Below, one piece after another: positions 58,789-64,000 of a DNA stretch of 64,000 nucleotides. The position numbers and the translations under genes were made by a program. The first letter of the stretch is position 1. Each line of letters opens with the position of its first letter. Source of the stretch: DATAAP01 sp041690495 (GTDB taxonomy: Bacteria > Pseudomonadota > Alphaproteobacteria > CACIAM-22H2); contig JAWLHE010000004.1 in NCBI GenBank assembly GCA_041690495.1, positions 186,001-250,000 of the forward strand, given 5' to 3'. Under the pieces are notes generated by a model. The model did not search any database. It was not told the origin of the DNA and was given only the letters and a program-made list of their open reading frames with translations.

Positions 58789-59550
58789 CTAGAGCGAATC
58801 CAGTATGGCCCGGCGCTTCGCATTGAACTCGTCCGGCGTAATCAGCTTCCGATCGTACAGCCGCTTCAGCTGCTCGAGTCTCTCGACCGGATCTGCTGAC
58901 TCCGGCTGTTCCGTTCCTGGCGGTCGGACGGTTGGAGTGGTGGTCGGCACTTGCTTCTTTTGCGCTTCTTGCGGAGCAACGTACCCAGCAGGATAAGCGA
59001 GCTGCTTCAGTTCCCAGGCGATGCGGTTGTTTTGACTTTCGACGACCTGCTCGTACTTTACCGGGGAGCCAACTATCGGCGCATACCAGTATGTCGTCGT
59101 ACCGCGATACGAGTTATGTCCAATACCTCGTTCCCGCTTCTGTATGACGAAGGTGTCGAAAGTTCCGGCAGGCACTACGACCCGCTCTGTGCCAGTCACA
59201 CTTACTTCGACTTGCCAAACCTGGTGCTCACGATGAGCGTCGAAGCTGGTCGACTTTCCGACCGAGAGCGGCCAGAGGCTCTCGGGCGCGGCGCGGTCGT
59301 ATTGCAGCACGTTCCCGACGGAGGAACCGGCAAGCACGAGTGCATGGACCCCAAACCTGTTTCCTGTGCGCAGATTCCTCATCACGGCGTCGAAGCCGTT
59401 CACGCTCTCGACGCGATACGTATCGCCGGTCGTCACAACGTCGGTTCCGACCGGCGGATAGCGAAATTCACCCGATGTGGAGTTTCCGCGCGCGGAGCTT
59501 TGTGCAGCGAAGATTACGACTGCCAGCCAAATCAGAGCACGACGCATCAC
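58789..59550 (-). CDS. Secreted protein with C-terminal SHOCT domain
   Basis: A 253-residue exported protein. Signal peptide 1-20 (ALIWLAVVIFAAQSSARG). The central part (about 30-175) is beta-rich, with repeated YRVESVNGFDAVMRN, VEVSVTGTERVVVPAGTFDTFVI and TTYWYAPIVGSPVKYEQVVE, similar to periplasmic DUF3108-like barrels. A Thr/Pro linker leads to a SHOCT motif (about 220-253: DPVERLEQLKRLYDRKLITPDEFNAKR, key residues L-x2-L-x-D-x-L-I-T-x2-E-F). Function unknown. Confidence 0.75.
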   Translation of the reverse strand: MMRRALIWLAVVIFAAQSSARGNSTSGEFRYPPVGTDVVTTGDTYRVESVNGFDAVMRNLRTGNRFGVHALVLAGSSVGNVLQYDRAAPESLWPLSVGKSTSFDAHREHQVWQVEVSVTGTERVVVPAGTFDTFVIQKRERGIGHNSYRGTTTYWYAPIVGSPVKYEQVVESQNNRIAWELKQLAYPAGYVAPQEAQKKQVPTTTPTVRPPGTEQPESADPVERLEQLKRLYDRKLITPDEFNAKRRAILDSL

Positions 59551-59759
59551 TGTCCCCCCTACAGTGCTACCTTAAATGAATTCTACGTCAGAAACCTGCC
59601 GCAACCAATAGGTGCAGAGATTTGCCACCCAGAGCTATCCGGGATAGCAAACATTGGCAGCCTTCACATGAAGTTAGGGAAACGCCATGCACATCGACGG
59701 CCGCCGCCACTGCACCGACGGCCGGACCCTGCCGGGCGCTGCCGTCCGCACGGTCGCGA

Positions 59760-60281
59760 TCAGCCGGCGCCGGCTGCCCCGGTCAGATACGGATCTCCGA
59801 GCCGCACCCGCTTGAGGGTCGTCACGTTGATTCGACGCGACAGATAGACATAGGCCAGCCAGACGACGGCAACCGCCATCTCGCGAAGTGCGGATACGGG
59901 CTCGATCACGAGAGCGATCAGGCCGAAGGCCAGCCCGATGCCGGCCAGGATCGTGTAGTGCAGCCGGAAGCCGGCGCTTTGCGCCCATAGCAGGTACGCG
60001 ACGAACAGCGCGTAGCCGATCACCAGTGCGGTCAAGGCGGCTTCGATCGCGAATTCGAGGCCCGTCGCACGGTTCTGCAAGAGCTGGAGAATGGCGATCG
60101 CCGGGCCGATGAATGCAAGAGAGACTCCCAGCAATGCAGCCCAGCCCTCCACGCCATAGAGTGGGTGGCTCCGTGCGGAAGGCTCGTCCAGATACGCCCA
60201 GCTTCCCTCGCGGCGAAGGACGACAATGGGCGGCGGTTTCCGATCTGCCGGCTTGCCGGTTTCGCTTTCGGTAACGGCCAT
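59760..60281 (-). CDS. Inner-membrane protein with four predicted TM helices
   Basis: A 173-residue protein: a charged N-terminus (ETGKPADRKPPPIVVLRRE), then GVEGWAALLGVSLAFIGPAIAILQLL and three more hydrophobic helices up to about residue 150, ending in a basic tail LKRVRLGDPYLTG. The first helix with GW is reminiscent of DUF2569 proteins, but I do not assign it. GGGGCGGA lies before the ATG. Isolated gene. Confidence 0.6.
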   Translation of the reverse strand: MAVTESETGKPADRKPPPIVVLRREGSWAYLDEPSARSHPLYGVEGWAALLGVSLAFIGPAIAILQLLQNRATGLEFAIEAALTALVIGYALFVAYLLWAQSAGFRLHYTILAGIGLAFGLIALVIEPVSALREMAVAVVWLAYVYLSRRINVTTLKRVRLGDPYLTGAAGAG

Positions 60282-60406
60282 TCCGCCCCCCGCAAGGCAA
60301 CGCATAGTCGTAGCCGCCGGCCGCGACGGGTGCAATTGCAGGCGCACGGCAACGTGCGCGCGCCGATCCGGGCCGCTCTGCGGTGCGTTGCCCGGGTCAG
60401 GGCTGG

Positions 60407-60458
60407 ATGGATGCCCGGGCCCTCGGATCAAGGCCGAGGGCGGCCCGGGCATGACAAT
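60407..60458. repeat. REP-like palindrome, isolated copy
   Basis: ATGCCCGGGCC-CTCGG-ATCAAGG-CCGAGGGC-GGCCCGGGCAT with a flanking GACAATAAA is a double-stem unit like those at 52.7-53.7 kb. It lies just upstream of the toxin-antitoxin promoter. Confidence 0.7.
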
Positions 60459-60467
60459 AAAGCGGGA

Positions 60468-60509
60468 TTGACTGTCAAGAGAAAAACAAGTATATTCTTC
60501 TTTCTGGAG
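60468..60509 (+). promoter_or_regulatory. Toxin-antitoxin promoter with imperfect palindrome over the -10
   Basis: TTGACT (60468-60473), a 17-base spacer and TATATT (60491-60496) form a near-consensus promoter 55 bases before the antitoxin gene. AGAAAAACAAGTA and TATTCTTCTTTCT around the -10 match as inverted repeats at about 9 of 13 positions, a plausible antitoxin operator. Confidence 0.6.
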
Positions 60510-60550
60510 AAAACCACGCTCGAACCGCCGACCGGACCATCGACACCGCC

Positions 60551-60943
60551 ATGCCCGCCCGTCTCCGCCCCGTTCCCGCCGCCGCCACGCCGGACAGGCG
60601 CGCGCTCGTGCTGAGCAAGGCGACGATCCGGGCGGCGGAGCATCTCGGCGTTTCCAACACGCTGCTGGCGCGGGTGCTCGGGCTGTCGGACGCGACCATC
60701 TCGCGGCTGAAGAGCGGCGGCTACGTGCTCGAGCCGGGCTCGAAGCCCTATGAGCTGGCGCAGCTCTTCGTGCGGCTGTTCCGGGGCTTGAGCGCCATCA
60801 CCGGCGGCGACGACGAGGCGGCGCGCTCGTGGCTGCGCGGGCCGAACACGGCGCTGCGCGCGCGGCCGATCGAGCGCATCGTCGCCATCACCGGCCTCAC
60901 CGACACCGTCGCCTATGTGGACAGCCGGCGCGCTCGCCTGTGA
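60551..60943 (+). CDS. Xre/MbcA/ParS-type antitoxin
   Basis: Antitoxin of 130 residues. The N-terminal helix-turn-helix (about 20-55: LVLSKATIRAAEHLGVSNTLLARVLGLSDATISRLKSG, key residues L-G-x2-N-x3-A-R-x-L-G, S-x2-T-I-S-R) binds the promoter. The C-terminal DUF2384 domain (about 60-125: LAQLFVRLFRGLSAI, RSWLRGPNTAL and PIERIVAITGLTDTVAYVDS) covers the toxin. It overlaps the toxin gene by 29 bp. Confidence 0.93.
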   Translation: MPARLRPVPAAATPDRRALVLSKATIRAAEHLGVSNTLLARVLGLSDATISRLKSGGYVLEPGSKPYELAQLFVRLFRGLSAITGGDDEAARSWLRGPNTALRARPIERIVAITGLTDTVAYVDSRRARL

Positions 60944-61649
60944 GGCGCGCCGCTACGCAGGCGCGGTCTGGCGCGTCGTCGAGACGCAGTACAAATCCGC
61001 GACCATGCGCCTGACCGACTCGCTGGAGGAGCAGGCGCTGCTCGAGGCGATCCTGGAGGAGAGCAAGCCGCCGGTGCCAGACGACTGCCGGCGGCTCGAC
61101 TTCCTGCTCTACACGCCGTTCCGCTATGCGCCCTATCCGTTTGGTTCGCGCTTCCGCCGCGCGGGCCAGCGCGAGGGCGCCTTCTATGCCGCCGAGATGG
61201 TCGAGACCGCGATCGCCGAGGCGGCGTTCTACCAGCTCCTGTTCTTCGTCGAGTCGCCGGAGGCGACGCTGCCGTCGGGGCCGGGCGAGTACACCGCGTT
61301 CAGCGCCGCCTGCGCCACGCAGCGGCACATCGACCTGACCGCGGCGCCGTTCAACCGGGAGCGCGCGGCGTGGACGCACCCGACGGACTACGGGACGTGC
61401 CAGGCCTTCGCCGACGCGGCGCGCGAAGCGGAGGTCGAGATCGTCCGCTACGAGTCCGTGCGCGACCCCGCGCACCGGGCCAATGTCGCGGTGCTGTCCT
61501 GCGCCGCGTTCGCGAGTGCCGCACCGCTGGCGCGGCAGACCTGGCACATCTTCACCCGCCGCCACGTCGTCCAGGCGCGCTGCGAGAGCCCGGCGACCGC
61601 GATCGAGTTCAAACGCGCGGATTTCGCCGCCGACCCGCGCGTGGCGTAA
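60915..61649 (+). CDS. RES-domain toxin (NAD+-degrading)
   Basis: Toxin partner of the Xre antitoxin; known RES toxins (MbcT, ParT type) consume NAD+ by phosphorolysis or ADP-ribosylate targets. The RES motif is spread over LLYTPFRYAPYPFGSRFRRAGQREGAFYAAEMVETAIAEAAFYQ (about 56-100, with the conserved Arg, Glu and Ser positions), and TYGTCQAFADAAREAE-type TDYGTCQAFADAAR near 155. 244 residues. It overlaps the antitoxin gene, the usual coupled order, antitoxin first. Confidence 0.92.
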   Translation: MWTAGALACEARRYAGAVWRVVETQYKSATMRLTDSLEEQALLEAILEESKPPVPDDCRRLDFLLYTPFRYAPYPFGSRFRRAGQREGAFYAAEMVETAIAEAAFYQLLFFVESPEATLPSGPGEYTAFSAACATQRHIDLTAAPFNRERAAWTHPTDYGTCQAFADAAREAEVEIVRYESVRDPAHRANVAVLSCAAFASAAPLARQTWHIFTRRHVVQARCESPATAIEFKRADFAADPRVA

Positions 61650-61668
61650 TCGTCGGGAGGCCGCGCAA

Positions 61669-61688
61669 GGGCGGGTCTTGACCCGCCC
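61669..61688 (+). terminator. Hairpin after the RES toxin gene
   Basis: GGGCGGGTC and GACCCGCCC form a tight, nearly loopless stem 20 bases after the RES stop. There is no T-run, so termination may need Rho, or the stem may protect the message. Confidence 0.35.
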
Positions 61689-61762
61689 CTGCACGGGAAG
61701 GAAATACGTGTAGGCCCCGGCGCGATGATGCGGGCGGCGCGACAAGAGAACGGGAGGACGCG

Positions 61763-62167
61763 ATGAAAATCGACGGACGCTGCCACTGCGGGGCGGTCGA
61801 ATACGCGGCGGAGGTCGATCCCGAATCGGCCAAGATCTGCCACTGCACCGACTGCCAGACCCTGTCGGGCTCCGCCTTCCGCACCGTCGTGTTCACGCGC
61901 GAAGGCACGTTCGCGCTGCGCCGCGGGCGGCTTACGACCTACGTCAAGACCGCCGAGAGCGGGCGCCCGCGCGAGCAGAGCTTCTGCCCCGTTTGCGGCA
62001 CGCCGATCTATTCGGCCGCGCCCGGCGACGGGCCCAAGGTGCATGCGCTGCGCCTCGGCACCGTGCGCCAGCGCGACGCGATCGTGCCGCGGTCGCAGAC
62101 CTGGGCGCGCTCGGCGCAGGCGTGGATCGGCAGGATCGGGGAGATGGCGGCGACGGAGAGGGATTAG
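61763..62167 (+). CDS. GFA/CENP-V family zinc-binding protein
   Basis: A 134-residue glutathione-dependent formaldehyde-activating (GFA)-fold protein. Zinc ligands: RCHCGAVEY (Cys7, Cys9), ICHCTDCQTLSG (Cys26, Cys28, Cys31) and SFCPVCGTPIYS (two more Cys). GGGAGG lies before the ATG. GFA proteins bind small thiol adducts; activity on formaldehyde is doubtful for many. Separate promoter from the toxin pair is likely. Confidence 0.93.
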   Translation: MKIDGRCHCGAVEYAAEVDPESAKICHCTDCQTLSGSAFRTVVFTREGTFALRRGRLTTYVKTAESGRPREQSFCPVCGTPIYSAAPGDGPKVHALRLGTVRQRDAIVPRSQTWARSAQAWIGRIGEMAATERD

Positions 62168-62190
62168 GCCCTTCCGCTTCCTTCCTATTT

Positions 62191-62315
62191 GTCACCCGCG
62201 GGCCACCCTCGGACTTGATCCGAGGGCCCGCGGGTCCATGATGAAGAGTCCGCCAGGACCGGTCCTGCGGTGCGACCGCAATGGGTCCTCGGGTCAAGCC
62301 CGAGGACGACAGCAT
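62191..62315. repeat. REP-like palindromes, two units after the GFA gene
   Basis: Unit 1 (62191-62238): GTCACCCGCGGGCC-ACCCTCGGA-CTTGA-TCCGAGGGC-CCGCGGGT. Unit 2 (62282-62315): TGGGTCCTCGGG-TCAA-GCCCGAGGACGACA, a single-stem form. Same type as the clusters at 52.7-53.7 kb. Confidence 0.75.
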
Positions 62316-62341
62316 GACTTGAATGGAGGGCGAGAAATCGT

Positions 62342-62368
62342 GCAGGGGCCGAACGGGTCGGCCCCTGC
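62342..62368 (-). terminator. Strong hairpin downstream of the DUF4242 gene
   Basis: GCAGGGGCCGA pairs with TCGGCCCCTGC over 11 bp with a 5-base loop, 20 bases past the DUF4242 stop on the minus strand. Only a weak T-rich tract (GATTTCTC) follows in that direction. Confidence 0.5.
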
Positions 62369-62387
62369 CCCGGCCTTCGGGCGCCGC

Positions 62388-62669
62388 TCACGCAGCGGCG
62401 GTGGTGGGGTCGATGACCTTGCGGACCTCGGTGATCTTCGTCGCCGGGAAGCCGCACATCTCGGCGTGGCGGCGGATGATCGGCTCGCCGCTCGCGAGAT
62501 AGACGCAGTAGATCTTGTCGTCGGCGATATAGCTCTCGACCCACTGGATGTCGGGGCCGAGCTGGCCCAGCACGTCGTTCGATTTCGCCGCCGCGCCGCG
62601 GATCTGGTCGCGCTCCATCGAGCCCACCTGCGGCATGTCGCGTTCGATGATGTAGCGGTGCAATGTCAT
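62388..62669 (-). CDS. DUF4242 family protein
   Basis: A 93-residue ferredoxin-like alpha/beta protein (DUF4242; a Streptomyces member binds nickel). MTLHRYIIERDMPQVGSME, then GPDIQWVESYIADDKIYCVYLASGEPIIRRHAEMCGFP (key residues W-V-x-S-Y, C-V-Y, R-x-H-A) and ITEVRKVIDP. GGGAGG precedes the ATG at 62669; an upstream ATG lacks a ribosome site. The physiological role is unknown. Confidence 0.9.
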   Translation of the reverse strand: MTLHRYIIERDMPQVGSMERDQIRGAAAKSNDVLGQLGPDIQWVESYIADDKIYCVYLASGEPIIRRHAEMCGFPATKITEVRKVIDPTTAAA

Positions 62670-62798
62670 GGCATTCCTCCCGCTCCGGGGGTTCCGAACC
62701 CGGAACAGGCTACGCCTGTCGCGGCCGCGCGGCAATGCGGCGGGTGCCGGCGGGCTCGGCCCTCGGTGCGGGACCGGGCGCCGGTTTCTCCGCGGGGA

Positions 62799-63056
62799 TC
62801 AGCGGCCGTAGACGAGCACGGCGCCGGGCGGAACGTGGTGGCGCAGCGCCCTGCAGTTTCCGGGCGGGGGCTGCTGGCCCGGCGGGCGGTCGGGGAACCA
62901 GACGCGGCAGCTGCCGGGCGGCGGCATGTGGCCGGGCGGAATGCGCGCCTCGCCGTGATGCGGCGGGTGATGCGGGACATAGACCTCGGCGCAGGCGCCG
63001 AGCGCAAGGGCCGCACCCGCGGCAAGGGCGATACGAATGCGTCCGGTCCCGACCAT
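62799..63056 (-). CDS. Small Pro-rich lipoprotein
   Basis: An 85-residue lipoprotein: signal MVGTGRIRIALAAGAALALGACAE with lipobox LGAC (Cys22), then a His/Pro-rich region (VPHHPPHHGEARIPPGHMPPPGSCRVW, key residues P-H-H-P-P-H-H) and PPGNCRALRHHVPPGAVLVYG. Similar small lipoproteins occur in many alphaproteobacteria; function unknown, His clusters may bind metal. Confidence 0.75.
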   Translation of the reverse strand: MVGTGRIRIALAAGAALALGACAEVYVPHHPPHHGEARIPPGHMPPPGSCRVWFPDRPPGQQPPPGNCRALRHHVPPGAVLVYGR

Positions 63057-63143
63057 CCCGGGTTCTCCTCTCGTGCGGTCGCCTGCAATCTACACGATAA
63101 CGGAGAAGACGGGCCACGCATTCCGCCCGGCGCGCCGCGGCGC

Positions 63144-63704
63144 CTACGGATGCGCGGGGGTGGCGTCGCCGGCGCGGGCGAGGCGGCGCAGCCGGAAGGC
63201 GAGCGCCAGCAGCAGGATGCCGATGACGATGGCGTAGGCGCCGATCATCCACACGATGCCGACCATGCCCCGGCCGGGGAAGACCGCGATGACGATGCCG
63301 AGCACGACCGACAGCACGCCGGTGAGGCCGAGCAGCCATTCGCCCTCGATCTCGCGGCGCAGCCGGACCGCGGCGGCGATCTGCAGCGCGCCGATCACCA
63401 CCGCCCAGGCCGCGAACAGGAAGACGAAGGCCAGCGCCGCGGCGAGCGGCACGAACAGGGCGATCAGGCCGGCGACGATCGAGGCGATGCCCTGAACCAC
63501 GAGCACGCCCCAGCGCTCCTCGCGCCGCGCGGCGCGCACCGCCGCGACGATGGCGAACACGCCGTCGGCGACGGCGAAGATGCCGAACAGCAGGATCAGC
63601 GCGCCGAGCGTGATACCCGGCAGCGCCACGGCGAGGACGCCGAACAGGACCGCCGCCGCGCCGCGGATCGCGATCGCCCACCAGTTCCGGGCAAGCAGAT
63701 ACAT
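63144..63704 (-). CDS. HdeD-family membrane protein
   Basis: A 186-residue inner-membrane protein with six TM helices in three repeated pairs. It starts MYLLARNWWAIAIRGAAAVLFGVLAVALPG (key residues N-W-W-A-x2-I-R-G); LLFGIFAVADGVFAIVAA, EGEWLLGLTGVLSVVLGIVI and VWMIGAYAIVIGILLLALAF follow. AAGGAG lies before the ATG. HdeD relatives aid acid resistance in enterobacteria; here the role is inferred from family only. 24 bases downstream of the DUF5335 gene, probably co-transcribed. Confidence 0.92.
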   Translation of the reverse strand: MYLLARNWWAIAIRGAAAVLFGVLAVALPGITLGALILLFGIFAVADGVFAIVAAVRAARREERWGVLVVQGIASIVAGLIALFVPLAAALAFVFLFAAWAVVIGALQIAAAVRLRREIEGEWLLGLTGVLSVVLGIVIAVFPGRGMVGIVWMIGAYAIVIGILLLALAFRLRRLARAGDATPAHP

Positions 63705-63727
63705 GGCCGGACTCTCCTTGCGCGCGG

Positions 63728-64000
63728 CTAGCCCTGCTCTTCCGCCGCCGCGCGCGCATGCGCCGCGCCGGGCAGCGCCAGCGGCTCGCGGAAGCGCACG
63801 ATCTGCCGGCCGCCGTCGGCGTCGATCACCTCGATGGCGGCGAGGCCGGGCGGGCCGAGCTCGATGTGGATCGCCCGCGGCCGCGCGATCATGTGGTCGA
63901 CGTTCTCGAGCGCCACCTCGACGAGATCGCCCCTGGGGTCGTAGGCGATGCCCAGGACGGGCAGCCACTCCGCCTCGACCTGGCTGCCGAGGGCGAGCGA
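63728..64000 (-). CDS. DUF5335 family protein (5' end beyond window)
   Basis: The C-terminal 90 residues of a DUF5335-like cytosolic protein, open at the right edge: LALGSQVEAEWLPVLGIAYDPRGDLVEVAL, then VDHMIARPRAIHIELG and IEVIDADGGRQIVRFREPLALP (key residues W-x-P-x-L-G-I-x-Y-D-P, L-x2-V-D-H-M-I, V-I-D-A-D-G). Function unknown; often beside stress or membrane proteins. It precedes the HdeD gene on the same strand. Confidence 0.85.
   Translation of the reverse strand, partial: SLALGSQVEAEWLPVLGIAYDPRGDLVEVALENVDHMIARPRAIHIELGPPGLAAIEVIDADGGRQIVRFREPLALPGAAHARAAAEEQG

Overview
The window is high-GC chromosomal DNA from an alphaproteobacterium. The evidence is a CcrM-type GANTC methyltransferase gene with GANTC sites in its promoter, a full CtrA-type box (TTAA-N7-TTAA), a split F0 ATP synthase operon with separate b' and b subunits (atpI-atpB-atpE-atpF'-atpF), and the block rnhB-ccrM-PAS-mutY-DciA-like-dsbA-smc-atp. 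The order is uncertain; Rhodospirillales-like or Hyphomicrobiales-like is my best guess.

Region by region: (1) 1-1170 holds a truncated SMP-30/gluconolactonase gene and a Spy/LTXXQ periplasmic protein. (2) 1293-7752 is a compact accessory system: a two-component system (histidine kinase and OmpR-type regulator) with a secreted DUF6134 protein, followed by a four-gene operon (thermostable-hemolysin family protein, acyl-adenylating enzyme, haem-oxygenase-like diiron oxidase, short-chain dehydrogenase). Matching 11-bp direct repeats of CTGTCAGCTT type lie before the DUF6134 gene and before the operon. (3) 8.1-18.4 kb is housekeeping: tRNA-Gln, GDP-L-fucose synthesis, ispE, a TPR lipoprotein, ETF-ubiquinone oxidoreductase, uracil-DNA glycosylase, a lytic transglycosylase and moaB. 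(4) 18.4-27.2 kb is arsenic-flavoured: two arsenosugar-type glycosyltransferases at one end, and at the other an arsR-arsC-ACR3 operon divergent from arsR-flavin monooxygenase; an APH-like kinase, a GAF/HD-GYP protein and a radical SAM protein lie between. (5) 27.2-43 kb is the conserved core block, ending with a CBS protein, a CNNM/CorC transporter and a PRC-barrel protein. (6) 42.5-49.6 kb is a catabolic cluster (PdxA-family dehydrogenase, DctPQM TRAP transporter, GntR regulator, HIBADH-type dehydrogenase, amidohydrolase), probably for a sugar acid or hydroxy acid.

(7) 50-64 kb is an accessory, partly decayed region: an AAA ATPase with HTH, a GIY-YIG protein, an orphan phage large terminase followed by a decayed copy of its own 3' end, a lone PEP-CTERM protein, a thioesterase gene broken by an in-frame stop, a probable frameshifted gene of lower GC, and an Xre-RES toxin-antitoxin pair with a strong promoter. 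REP-like palindromes with gtcatgcccggg or gtcacccgcggg ends were noticed only here. At 53.71-53.90 kb two divergent promoter-plus-terminator units with identical internal spacing may encode a pair of tiny RNAs.

The best candidates for undescribed biology are the two-component/diiron-oxidase operon and the divergent tiny-RNA pair. No CRISPR array, rRNA operon, integrase or complete insertion sequence was seen.
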